Source of the DNA: Alphaproteobacteria bacterium
Lineage (GTDB): Bacteria; Pseudomonadota; Alphaproteobacteria; RF32; CAG-239
Assembly: GCA_017479785.1 (NCBI GenBank)
Contig: JAFVBT010000087.1
Span: forward strand, 1 to 29,240
DNA length: 29,240 nt
Direction of reading: 5' to 3'
The notes beneath the pieces are model-generated. The model saw nothing but the letters and a program-made list of their open reading frames with translations. It made no database searches and was not told the origin of the DNA. A program made the position numbers and the translations under genes. Shown piece after piece: positions 18,021 through 25,265 of this stretch (positions within the stretch are counted from its first letter, which is position 1; each line of letters begins with the position of its first letter).

Positions 18021-18743
18021 TTACATAGTCATTAAGCGACGATCCAAATATTCTTTCAACTCATTATAACTCGGAACGCCGTAAATAACTTCATTACCAT
18101 CTCTGCCTTGAAATAAAAATGCCGGTGTACCTTTAATATCCAGTCTTCTGATGGCTTCTTGCCGATTGGAAACAATATCTCTGGCGACCATATCGTTATT
18201 CATGCAGGCTTGAGCCTCATCGTAACTTAATCCGTATTCCGCGGCATAACGAATAAGTTGTTCATCATCATTGTCCATCCACCAAAAGCGTTGGCGATTA
18301 AATAATTGATTTAAGAAACCGAAATAGTTGTCATAAGTCATGCATTCAGAAAGCATGGCGGCTTTCATAGATTTTTTATCCAGCGGATAGTTTACAAAAA
18401 TAATGCGCAATAAACCGCTGTCTACATAGTCTTGTTTTAATTTCGGCAAAACATCCAAGTGAAAATCTGCACAATGCGGGCAACCGAGCGAAGAATATTC
18501 GTACAACGTTAAAGGAGCAGAGGCCGAACCCAATGCATATTTTGGGGAAGCATTTATAGCAATATTGCGAGATAAGACTGTTGCAATTCCGTTTTTTTCA
18601 GCCGCATGGGCGACTTGTTTTACAAGGACAATTTGTCCGTCAACATAAGTAAAACCTTTATACGTAAAGTAAAGATAACCTGTTACAAAAAAGACAACAA
18701 CAAGAGAAAGTGCGTGGCTTATAATTCTGATAATTTTTTCCAA
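18021..18743 (-). CDS. Membrane-anchored DsbA-family thiol:disulfide oxidoreductase
   Basis: The protein has an N-terminal membrane helix (about residues 9-28, SHALSLVVVFFVTGYLYF), a linker and a periplasmic thioredoxin-like domain. The redox site is CPHC at residues 88-91, typical of DsbA-type oxidases, and the cis-proline loop is in IKGTPAFLF. A helical insertion lies between them, as in the DsbA/Com1/BdbD group. I place the start at the TTG at 18741-18743 because a TAGGAG ribosome site lies 7 bases upstream. The upstream ATG at 18827 would overlap dciA by 74 bases and add an unconvincing leader. From the TTG the product is 240 residues and the gap to dciA is 10 bases. It probably oxidises cysteines in exported proteins. 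Confidence 0.87.
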   Translation of the reverse strand: MEKIIRIISHALSLVVVFFVTGYLYFTYKGFTYVDGQIVLVKQVAHAAEKNGIATVLSRNIAINASPKYALGSASAPLTLYEYSSLGCPHCADFHLDVLPKLKQDYVDSGLLRIIFVNYPLDKKSMKAAMLSECMTYDNYFGFLNQLFNRQRFWWMDNDDEQLIRYAAEYGLSYDEAQACMNNDMVARDIVSNRQEAIRRLDIKGTPAFLFQGRDGNEVIYGVPSYNELKEYLDRRLMTM

Positions 18744-18753
18744 AATAAAACTC

Positions 18754-19275
18754 CTATTTTTTGCGTTGCGCAATAACAGCAACTCCCAAATTTGCGAGAG
18801 TCTGCCGAAGAGCAGAATTCTCAACATCTTTAACTAATTCCGTAATATAATTTTCTTCCGCTCCGGATACAAGACATTTTTTAAGGTTATCAGTATTTTT
18901 TTTGGAAACCGAAAAATCCGCCGGATTGGCATTTTGCAAGATTTTTAATTTGCTTACGGCTTTATAACCGAAATATGCGTTTATCTTTTCCAAAATAGTT
19001 GTTTCATTTTGCTTTATTTCCATGGCGAATGCACCGCTTAACACGCTGATTGTCAAACATCCGTCAGTGCGTTCATCTTTGCGAAAGGTAATTTTTTGCG
19101 GCAAGCTGAAATGTGCCACATTTTCACCGACAATGGTTTTCCAGTTCAATAAAAGTTCAATTTCAATTAAGCCTCGTGTGCCGAGCAACTGTTTGATAAG
19201 CGGCATCATTGTTTTGCTTAAGGCTGTTAAATCTTTGGTTTTGTGCTCGGAACATATTGTTAATTTTTTAGCCAT
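18754..19275 (-). CDS. dciA: DciA-like DUF721 protein (replicative helicase loader family)
   Basis: The protein matches the DUF721/DciA pattern of about 170 residues. The conserved N-terminal domain (about 25-110) contains LLNWKTIVGENVAHFSLPQK, the expected 'W..ivG..ia..t.P' signature, then CLTISVLSGAFAMEIKQNE, and finishes with a variable C-terminal tail. DciA-type proteins are the ancestral loaders of the DnaB replicative helicase in bacteria lacking DnaC or DnaI. ATG 19275 (173 residues) is chosen because GAGGA lies 8 bases upstream; the TTG at 19290 has no ribosome site. It overlaps xerD by 8 bases. The combination dciA followed by a DsbA-like thioredoxin gene is common in alphaproteobacteria, which supports the call. 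Confidence 0.8.
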   Translation of the reverse strand: MAKKLTICSEHKTKDLTALSKTMMPLIKQLLGTRGLIEIELLLNWKTIVGENVAHFSLPQKITFRKDERTDGCLTISVLSGAFAMEIKQNETTILEKINAYFGYKAVSKLKILQNANPADFSVSKKNTDNLKKCLVSGAEENYITELVKDVENSALRQTLANLGVAVIAQRKK

Positions 19276-20185
19276 TATCTTGTTCCTCAAAATGAGCCAA
19301 CGGATGTTTATCGCACACGGTTTTGATAAGCTTTTGTGAAGTAATGTGGGTATATATTTCTGTTGTGGTTATGTTCTCGTGGCCGAGCATTTTTTGCACC
19401 GAACGCAAATCTGCATCATTGTTTAATAAATGTGTGGCAAAAGAATGACGCAGGACGTGCGGCGAAATCCGTGACGGATAAATACCGCATTGCGCGGCCA
19501 AATTTTTTAAGTCTTTATAAAAAGCATCACGTGTTAAATGTCCGTCGGTTGCCGTTAAGGACGGGAAAAGCCAAGGAGAAGAAGAATTTTTCTTAATAAA
19601 TTCCTCTCGCAACACACCATATTTTTGCACTGTTTTTTGAGCATGCGATGCGATTGGGACAATGCGTTCCTTACTTCCTTTGCCAAGAATGGAAATCACC
19701 CCTTTTTTATAATTAATGGCATTATCCGGCAATGCTACAAGTTCGGAAACCCGCAGACCGGTTGCATACATTAACTCAATCATTACGGCAATACGCTGAA
19801 TACGATAATCCTCGCTGTCGGCAGCTGTTTGAATGAGCAACTTCACTTCATCGGCGGTTAAGAATTTAGGTAAAGGTTTTTCCTGTTTTGGTGTTAAAAT
19901 GTTTTGCGCCGGATTATCTTTGATAATTTTTTCCGAATACAAAAATTTGCAAAATTCTTTAATTACCGAAAGTTTGCGGGCAATACTTTTCGGGGAAAAG
20001 GCGCGAGAATGCAAATCCTGCAAAAAATCTTCAATTTTTTGTTTTGAAATTTCAGAAGAATCGGCAAACAAGCCGAATTCCAAAAACTGCATCAAATCAC
20101 GATCATACGCGGCAATAGTGTTCTGGGCGGCGCCTTTTTCGGCGGCCATCATTTGCAAAAAACTTTCTTTTTCCGCACCGAGCAT
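19268..20185 (-). CDS. xerD: Tyrosine recombinase XerD-like
   Basis: XerC and XerD resolve chromosome dimers at dif with FtsK. The 305-residue protein has the N-terminal core-binding domain (about 1-100, with EKGAAQNTIAAYDRDLMQFL) and the catalytic domain (about 105-295). All six tyrosine-recombinase residues are visible: Arg145 (TGLRVSEL), the beta-hairpin Lys (GKGSKER, 169/172), His243 and Arg246 (HVLRHSFATHLL), His269 (LGHE) and nucleophile Tyr278 (TTEIYTHI). The divergent position next to aroK is typical of alphaproteobacterial xerD, so XerD is preferred over XerC. Its start overlaps the stop of the 51-residue gene by one base (TAATG), and its end overlaps dciA by 8 bases. Confidence 0.93.
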   Translation of the reverse strand: MLGAEKESFLQMMAAEKGAAQNTIAAYDRDLMQFLEFGLFADSSEISKQKIEDFLQDLHSRAFSPKSIARKLSVIKEFCKFLYSEKIIKDNPAQNILTPKQEKPLPKFLTADEVKLLIQTAADSEDYRIQRIAVMIELMYATGLRVSELVALPDNAINYKKGVISILGKGSKERIVPIASHAQKTVQKYGVLREEFIKKNSSSPWLFPSLTATDGHLTRDAFYKDLKNLAAQCGIYPSRISPHVLRHSFATHLLNNDADLRSVQKMLGHENITTTEIYTHITSQKLIKTVCDKHPLAHFEEQDNG

Positions 20186-20340
20186 TATTTTTCAAGCTTA
20201 ACGCTGATTTCTTGCGAGACATGCTTTGTCGGTACTTTAATATCTTGAACGACAACGGCGCATATGCCGACAATTACGGCAATAACGATTGTGTAAATAA
20301 CGAGTTTTGAATTGTTTTGTTTGCTGAAAGAACTGCGCAT
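20185..20340 (-). CDS. Small single-pass membrane protein of unknown function (51 residues)
   Basis: This is a short reading frame with ATG at 20338-20340 and TAA at 20185-20187. The ATG is preceded by an AAGGAAAA ribosome site, and its stop overlaps the xerD start as TAATG. Both point to real translation and coupling to xerD. The product has a short polar N-terminus (MRSSFSKQNNSK), one hydrophobic helix (about residues 13-31, LVIYTIVIAVIVGICAVVV) and a 20-residue tail of mixed charge containing KVPTKHVSQEISVKLE. I do not recognise a family. It could be a peptide that helps translate xerD or a small membrane factor. It is the first gene of the minus-strand unit. Confidence 0.7.
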   Translation of the reverse strand: MRSSFSKQNNSKLVIYTIVIAVIVGICAVVVQDIKVPTKHVSQEISVKLEK

Positions 20341-20376
20341 TTTATTTTTCCTTATAATCTGTTAAAAAATATTGAT

Positions 20377-20407
20377 TCTATATTAACAAGGTTATATTGT
20401 TAGTCAA
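20377..20407 (-). promoter_or_regulatory. Possible promoter of the small-ORF/xerD unit
   Basis: On the minus strand, TTGACT (20402-20407) and TATAGA (20377-20382) lie in the spacer between the divergent aroK and xerD units. The 19-base spacing is longer than ideal. On the plus strand, TTGATT (20372-20377) and TATATT (20393-20398) with 15 bases between them could serve aroK. Both matches are weak and the spacer is highly AT-rich. Confidence 0.3.
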
Positions 20408-20430
20408 TAGTTAAGAATAACAAAAGTAAG

Positions 20431-21003
20431 ATGAAAATGCCAAAAATAGATAAAATAATTTTATTGGTCGGATTGATGGGAAGCGGCAAAACGAGCGTCG
20501 GTAAACGGTTGGCGCGGTATTTGTCATTACCATTCGTAGATGGCGATCAGGAAATAGAAAAAGCCGCCGGTTTGTCACTTGTGGATGTTTTAAAGTGTTT
20601 CGGCGAAAAGGAATACCGCGCCGGCGAAGAAAGAGTTATGAGGCGTTTGTTGCAAGGAATGCCTTGTGTTTTAGCCTCGGGCGGCGGTTCTTTTGTGGCG
20701 GCGCAAACTCGTGAGTTGGCCAAAGATCATGCACTGACAATTTGGCTGAAAGCCGATATAGATACGCTTTATCACCGTACGGCAGGTCGGACGCGCAGAC
20801 CGTTTTTGCTGGGCGATAATGATACGGTTAAAGAAAAACTCAAGGAATATATTGCGGAAGAATATCCGTATTATTCGGAAGCGGATATTGTGGTTGAAAC
20901 GCGTGACGAAAAAGTTGAAAACACGGTCAGACGCGTTGTCTCGGCAATAAATCATTTTTATAAGAAAAACAACAAACAAAAAAATCAATCGGCAAACGAA
21001 TAA
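20431..21003 (+). CDS. aroK: Shikimate kinase
   Basis: AroK phosphorylates shikimate at the 3-OH in the chorismate (aromatic amino acid) pathway. The 190-residue protein has Walker A GLMGSGKT (14-21), the shikimate-binding Asp37/Asp39 in VDGDQ, Arg63 in EYRAGEE, the GGG shikimate and phosphate loop at 84-86 in ASGGGSF, and the LID arginines in RTRRPFLL. It is divergent from xerD, as in many alphaproteobacteria. The usual partner aroB (3-dehydroquinate synthase) is not downstream; rph follows instead. The start ATG 20431 has an AAGTAAG site; ATG 20437 is a possible alternative. The C-terminus is a short Lys/Asn-rich tail. Confidence 0.93.
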   Translation: MKMPKIDKIILLVGLMGSGKTSVGKRLARYLSLPFVDGDQEIEKAAGLSLVDVLKCFGEKEYRAGEERVMRRLLQGMPCVLASGGGSFVAAQTRELAKDHALTIWLKADIDTLYHRTAGRTRRPFLLGDNDTVKEKLKEYIAEEYPYYSEADIVVETRDEKVENTVRRVVSAINHFYKKNNKQKNQSANE

Positions 21004-21041
21004 AAACTGCCGATTCCATGAATATAGCGGAAGGAAAAAGA

Positions 21042-21752
21042 ATGCGGCAAAACGGCAGAGCGGCTGATCAGCTTAGAAATTTGGAAATTATACCGAATGT
21101 TAATTTATATGCGGAAGGTTCTTGTTTAATAAAATGCGGCAATACGCATGTTTTATGCACTGCCTCGGTTGAAAGTGAGGTTCCGGCATGGTTAAAGGGG
21201 CAACAAAAAGGTTGGGTAACCGCCGAATACGGGTTATTGCCGCGTTCTACCCAAACTCGTGTTGCTCGTGAAACAAAAGGTGTTGGCGGTAGAACGCAGG
21301 AAATTCAACGTTTAATCGGGCGCTCGTTGCGTGCGGCGGTTGATTTAACCGCCATGCCGGAAATCTGCGTTAAAATTGATTGCGATGTTTTGCAAGCAGA
21401 CGGTGGTACGCGAACTGCGTCAATATCCGGCGGATTTGTGGCATTATACTTGGCATTGAATAAATTGGTAAAAGAAGGACGCTTGGTTCGCAATCCGATT
21501 CGCGAAAATGTGGCAGCGGTTTCTTGCGGAATTTGTGCCGGCGAACCTGTTCTTGATTTGGATTATAATGAGGATTCGCATGCCGATGCAGATACAAACT
21601 TTGTGCTAACAGAAAGCGGTCGCATTGTGGAGTTGCAGGCAACTGCGGAAGGTGCAACCTTTAGCGAAACAGAGTTTAACGAACTGTTACGTTTGGCAAA
21701 ACACGGAATTCATCAAATTATAATGGCGCAAAAGAAAGTTTTGGGAGAATAA
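21042..21752 (+). CDS. rph: Ribonuclease PH
   Basis: RNase PH trims the 3' ends of tRNA precursors by phosphorolysis. The 236-residue protein starts at ATG 21042 with an AAGGA site 7-8 bases upstream, and the product begins MRQNGRAADQLR, the standard RNase PH start. The ATG at 21018 is therefore rejected. Family segments are GWVTAEYGLLPRSTQTR, GGRTQEIQRLIGRSLRA (with the phosphate-binding Arg region), CDVLQADGGTRTASISGG and LDLDYNEDSHADADTNFV. It is followed after one base by rdgB, a common pairing in proteobacteria. Confidence 0.97.
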   Translation: MRQNGRAADQLRNLEIIPNVNLYAEGSCLIKCGNTHVLCTASVESEVPAWLKGQQKGWVTAEYGLLPRSTQTRVARETKGVGGRTQEIQRLIGRSLRAAVDLTAMPEICVKIDCDVLQADGGTRTASISGGFVALYLALNKLVKEGRLVRNPIRENVAAVSCGICAGEPVLDLDYNEDSHADADTNFVLTESGRIVELQATAEGATFSETEFNELLRLAKHGIHQIIMAQKKVLGE

Positions 21753-21753
21753 C

Positions 21754-22347
21754 ATGAAAATTACGGAAATAATATTTGCCAGTCACAATGCCGGAAAAAT
21801 AGCGGAAATTAAGGAAATGTTGGCCCCGATGGGTATAACGGTGCATTCTGCCGAAGAAATGAATTTGCCGGATGTGGCCGAAACAGGAACGACTTTCGCC
21901 GAAAATTCGCTTATAAAATCAAAGACCATTGCTGAAGCAACCGGTCTTCCTTGCATTGCCGATGATTCCGGTTTGTGCGTGGATGCCTTAAACGGTGCAC
22001 CGGGAGTGTATTCCGCGCGATATGCGCCTAATCGTGATTTTGATAAAGGAATGGATTTATTGCTTTCCGAAATGGAAAAAAGCGGAAATCCGAGTCGTAA
22101 AGCCCATTTTTCCTGTGTTGTTTCTTTGGCCTATCCGAACGGAGAACATCATTTATTTGAAGGGCACGTAGATGGGCAGATAGCCCGTGAAAAAATGCGC
22201 GGCGAGGGCGGATTCGGATATGATCCGTTGTTTATTCCTGACGGATATAATTGTAGTTTTGCGCAAATGAGCCACGAGGATAAAAATAAAATTTCGCATC
22301 GCGGGCGCGCTATGGCAAAATTTAGAGAATTTATAGCATCATTATAG
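21754..22347 (+). CDS. rdgB: XTP/dITP diphosphatase (RdgB/HAM1 family)
   Basis: RdgB hydrolyses deaminated purine nucleoside triphosphates (dITP, XTP) so that they are not incorporated into DNA. The 197-residue product has the N-terminal substrate motif SHNAGK (10-15), the metal and substrate region ADDSGLCVDALNGAPGVYS, EGHVDGQIA, GGFGYDPLFIPDGY, and a C-terminal KNKISHRGRAMAKF. All are characteristic of the family. It begins one base after the rph stop and ends 8 bases before addB, so it lies within the same plus-strand unit. Confidence 0.96.
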   Translation: MKITEIIFASHNAGKIAEIKEMLAPMGITVHSAEEMNLPDVAETGTTFAENSLIKSKTIAEATGLPCIADDSGLCVDALNGAPGVYSARYAPNRDFDKGMDLLLSEMEKSGNPSRKAHFSCVVSLAYPNGEHHLFEGHVDGQIAREKMRGEGGFGYDPLFIPDGYNCSFAQMSHEDKNKISHRGRAMAKFREFIASL

Positions 22348-22355
22348 GAAAAAAT

Positions 22356-25112
22356 ATGGCATATCACATCTATAACATAAGTGCCGGTGAATCCTTTGTA
22401 GATGTTTTGGCGCAACGTTTTTTGGAGCAATACAAAGATAATCCGAAAGAATTATCGTATGTGTTGTTTTTATTGCCGACACGACGCGCATGTCAAAGTT
22501 TAACGGAAGCATTTTTGCGTCACCACGAATTACGCCCGACAATTTTGCCGAAAATTACCCCGATTATGGATGTGGAAGAAGATGAAATTTTTTTAACCGG
22601 TAACGCGGAAATGCTTTCCGATTTGAAGTCAAAAGCGGATGATATGGAATGTGTTTTAACACTGACGCGTCTGATTTTACAAAAGGCACAATCGGAAAAA
22701 CAAAACATTTCGGCAGGACAGGCTTATGCTTTGGCGCAAAATTTGAAATCTTTGATGGAAACCGTTAAAAATCAAGAATTGGATTTTAATGAGTTGAAAG
22801 ACTTGGTTGCGGCAGAATACGCCGAACATTGGCAGAAAACGCTTGAATTATTAAAAATTATAACGCAGTTTTGGCCGGATATCTTGGCGGAAAAAGGCAA
22901 AACGGATGCCATTGATTATCGTCAATCTCTTCTGAAAGCGCAAATAGCCTTATGGCAACAAAATCCGCCGACACAAAAAATAGTGATTGCCGGTACAACG
23001 GCCGTTTATCCGATTATTAAGCGCTTGGTCAAAGCCGTATGCGAATTACCAAACGGCGAACTTTATTTATACGGCCTGGATAAGTGCCTTGATGAGGAGT
23101 CATGGAAGCTTGTCGGTAAGGACGAAAATCACCCGCAATACGAATTAAAAGAACTGTTGGATTTTTTACAAATTGAACGCAATGATGTTGAAAACATAGG
23201 AAAGGTAAATTTTGAACGTGAACAGCTTGTTTCTGAAGTTATGCGTCCGGCTGCAACAACTCTTAAATGGCACAATTTAGCGCAAAACGGTTTACCGATT
23301 ACTGCTTTTGACGGTATTAAATTGGTAAGTTGCAATGATTTACGTCAAGAGGCCGTTGCTATTGCCATGATAATCAGAGAGACGTTGGAAATACCGGAAA
23401 AAACGGCGGCATTGGTTACAACAGACCGAAATTTATCGCGTCGGGTTGTTTCCGAGTTACAAAAATGGAATATTAATGCCGATGATTCGGCCGGACAACC
23501 ATTGCATCTGACACCAATCGGCATTTATTTGCGGCTTATTCTTGAAGTTTTGGAAAAAAACACACAAGCTGCTCAAATTGCCTTAATGAAACATCCTTTT
23601 ACGGCTTGCGGAATGAGCCAGCGTGACTTCAATATTAAAAGAAATCATTTAGAACTTGTCATGCGCGGTGAGGAAGATATAACAAAAGAAATTCAGGAAC
23701 TCGGTGATGAATTTTGGCGCAGAATACAACCGCTGAAAGATTTATATGAGCGTCCGAGTGTGAATTTAAAAGAAATGTTTATAACTCATCTGGAAGTTGC
23801 CCAAAGTTTGGCCGACACCGATGATAAAAAAGGCGAACAGATTATTTGGCGCCGTGATGACGGTCATATTGCAACAGACTTTACGGAATCATTTTTGCAA
23901 TATTGTGATATAATCGGACAGATCAAAACAAATGATTATGCCGGCTTATTGAGTAAAATACTTGCCGGATACAGCGTACGCAAGGTATACGGCTTACATC
24001 CGCGAGTGAAGATACTCGGTCCGATTGAAGCGCGTCTGGCTTGTTATGATGTAATGATTGTCGGTGAGGTTAATGAAGGGAATTGGCCGAATATGCCGAC
24101 AGCCGATATGTGGATGTCGCGGCCGATGAAAAAGGATTTCGGATTGCCTTCTCCGGAGCGTTCCATAGGAGTTGCCGCTGCTGATTTTGCGCACCTTTTA
24201 AATGCTCCGAAAGTTTATCTAACGCGTGCCGAAAAAGTTGATGACACACCGACAAATAAATCGCGGTGGTGGTTGCGTTTTGAAACGGTTTTGAAAGCCA
24301 ATTTTTCCGACGATATAAAGCGTTGCGAATTCCTATATGATAAAAAGTATGCCTCTTTGGCACGCGAGATTGACAGACAAGGACAATATCAACCGATTAA
24401 ACCGCCGCATCCGCGTCCGCCGCTTGAAATGCGCCCGCGTGAACTTTCGGCGACAAATATTGAAATACTTCGCCGTGATCCATACACTATTTTTGCAAAA
24501 TATATTTTGAAATTATTTCCGCTTGATGAACTTGATCAGGAAGCGCAAGCCTATGATTTCGGTAATTTGGTGCATAAAGTTTTGCAAATTTTCAACAATA
24601 AACACAAACATATTTTTCCGGATAATGCATTGGATGAGTTGCTGAAAATCGGTCAAGATGAGTTTGCCGCTGCTAAGGTATCTTCGGAACAATATGCTTT
24701 TTGGTATCCGCGCTTTGTAAAAGCAATGGAATGGATTGTTGAAAAAGAAAAAATATATCGTCCGGATATTGCAACGGTTCACAACGAGATATCCGGTTCA
24801 ATAAACCTGCCGGTTGACGGTCGGAATTTCGTTATAAAGGCAAAAGCCGACCGTGTTGATGAAACAAAAGACGGCTATTTAAATATTATTGATTATAAAA
24901 CGGGGCACGGGCGCACATGTCAGGAAATGGAAACAGCCAAAGCACCTCAGTTGCCGATAGAAGCACTGATTGCCGAGGCCGGTGGTTATGAAGAAGTGCC
25001 TGCAAAAAAGGTTTCTTCTTTGAGATACTGGACATTTGAAAAGGAAACAGCGACAAATGCGGAACAAACAGCTACGGCCATGGCAAAACCGAAGACAGTT
25101 TGCGCAATTTAA
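22356..25112 (+). CDS. addB: Double-strand break repair protein AddB (3' end frameshifted)
   Basis: AddB is the second subunit of the alphaproteobacterial AddAB helicase-nuclease, which processes double-strand ends for RecA. The 918-residue frame shows the inactivated helicase start LLPTRRACQSLTEAFL, helicase-like segments (LALVTTDRNLSRRV analogue: ALVTTDRNLSRRVVSEL; MIVGEVNEGNWP), and a RecB-type nuclease domain with His740 (GNLVHK), Asp832 (KAKADRVDE) and Asp846/Lys848 (NIIDYKTG). The frame ends at 25112, before the conserved C-terminal part, which continues in the -1 frame to 25264. A one-base loss in the AAAA run at 25085-25088 would explain this. The nuclease motifs are upstream of the break, so partial function is possible. 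Confidence 0.92.
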   Translation: MAYHIYNISAGESFVDVLAQRFLEQYKDNPKELSYVLFLLPTRRACQSLTEAFLRHHELRPTILPKITPIMDVEEDEIFLTGNAEMLSDLKSKADDMECVLTLTRLILQKAQSEKQNISAGQAYALAQNLKSLMETVKNQELDFNELKDLVAAEYAEHWQKTLELLKIITQFWPDILAEKGKTDAIDYRQSLLKAQIALWQQNPPTQKIVIAGTTAVYPIIKRLVKAVCELPNGELYLYGLDKCLDEESWKLVGKDENHPQYELKELLDFLQIERNDVENIGKVNFEREQLVSEVMRPAATTLKWHNLAQNGLPITAFDGIKLVSCNDLRQEAVAIAMIIRETLEIPEKTAALVTTDRNLSRRVVSELQKWNINADDSAGQPLHLTPIGIYLRLILEVLEKNTQAAQIALMKHPFTACGMSQRDFNIKRNHLELVMRGEEDITKEIQELGDEFWRRIQPLKDLYERPSVNLKEMFITHLEVAQSLADTDDKKGEQIIWRRDDGHIATDFTESFLQYCDIIGQIKTNDYAGLLSKILAGYSVRKVYGLHPRVKILGPIEARLACYDVMIVGEVNEGNWPNMPTADMWMSRPMKKDFGLPSPERSIGVAAADFAHLLNAPKVYLTRAEKVDDTPTNKSRWWLRFETVLKANFSDDIKRCEFLYDKKYASLAREIDRQGQYQPIKPPHPRPPLEMRPRELSATNIEILRRDPYTIFAKYILKLFPLDELDQEAQAYDFGNLVHKVLQIFNNKHKHIFPDNALDELLKIGQDEFAAAKVSSEQYAFWYPRFVKAMEWIVEKEKIYRPDIATVHNEISGSINLPVDGRNFVIKAKADRVDETKDGYLNIIDYKTGHGRTCQEMETAKAPQLPIEALIAEAGGYEEVPAKKVSSLRYWTFEKETATNAEQTATAMAKPKTVCAI

Positions 25113-25264
25113 TCAGAGCGTTTGATGATGAAAGCAGAGCATATTTGGCAAGGCCCGTACCATCTAAGCAGCAAATATATACAGATTATGAACATTTATC
25201 CCGATTTTTAGAATGGGCGGTAAAGGATGACGGCGGTGAAAACGAGCAGGCGGGAGAAAATTAA
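25082..25264 (+). pseudogene. addB: Out-of-frame 3' end of addB
   Basis: The -1 frame relative to addB stays open from the break to TAA 25262-25264. It encodes the expected AddB C-terminus, including SLRNLIRAFDDESRAYLARP and TDYEHLSRFLEWA. The intended stop lies one base before the addA ATG at 25266, matching the tight spacing of the rest of the operon. This shows that the original gene ended at 25264. Three explanations are open: a sequencing or assembly error, a real mutation, or a frameshift used by the cell. The retained coding character favours an error or a very recent change. Confidence 0.85.
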
Positions 25265-25265
25265 G

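Noticed and set aside
18744..18827. ATG 18827 as start of the DsbA-like protein
   Set aside because: It would overlap dciA by 74 bases; the TTG at 18741-18743 has a TAGGAG site at the right distance.
25085..25088. Classical programmed -1 frameshift site in addB
   Set aside because: The zero-frame codons ATG GCA AAA CCG do not form an X XXY YYZ heptamer, and no clear downstream stem was found; a base loss is the simpler reading, though slippage is not excluded.
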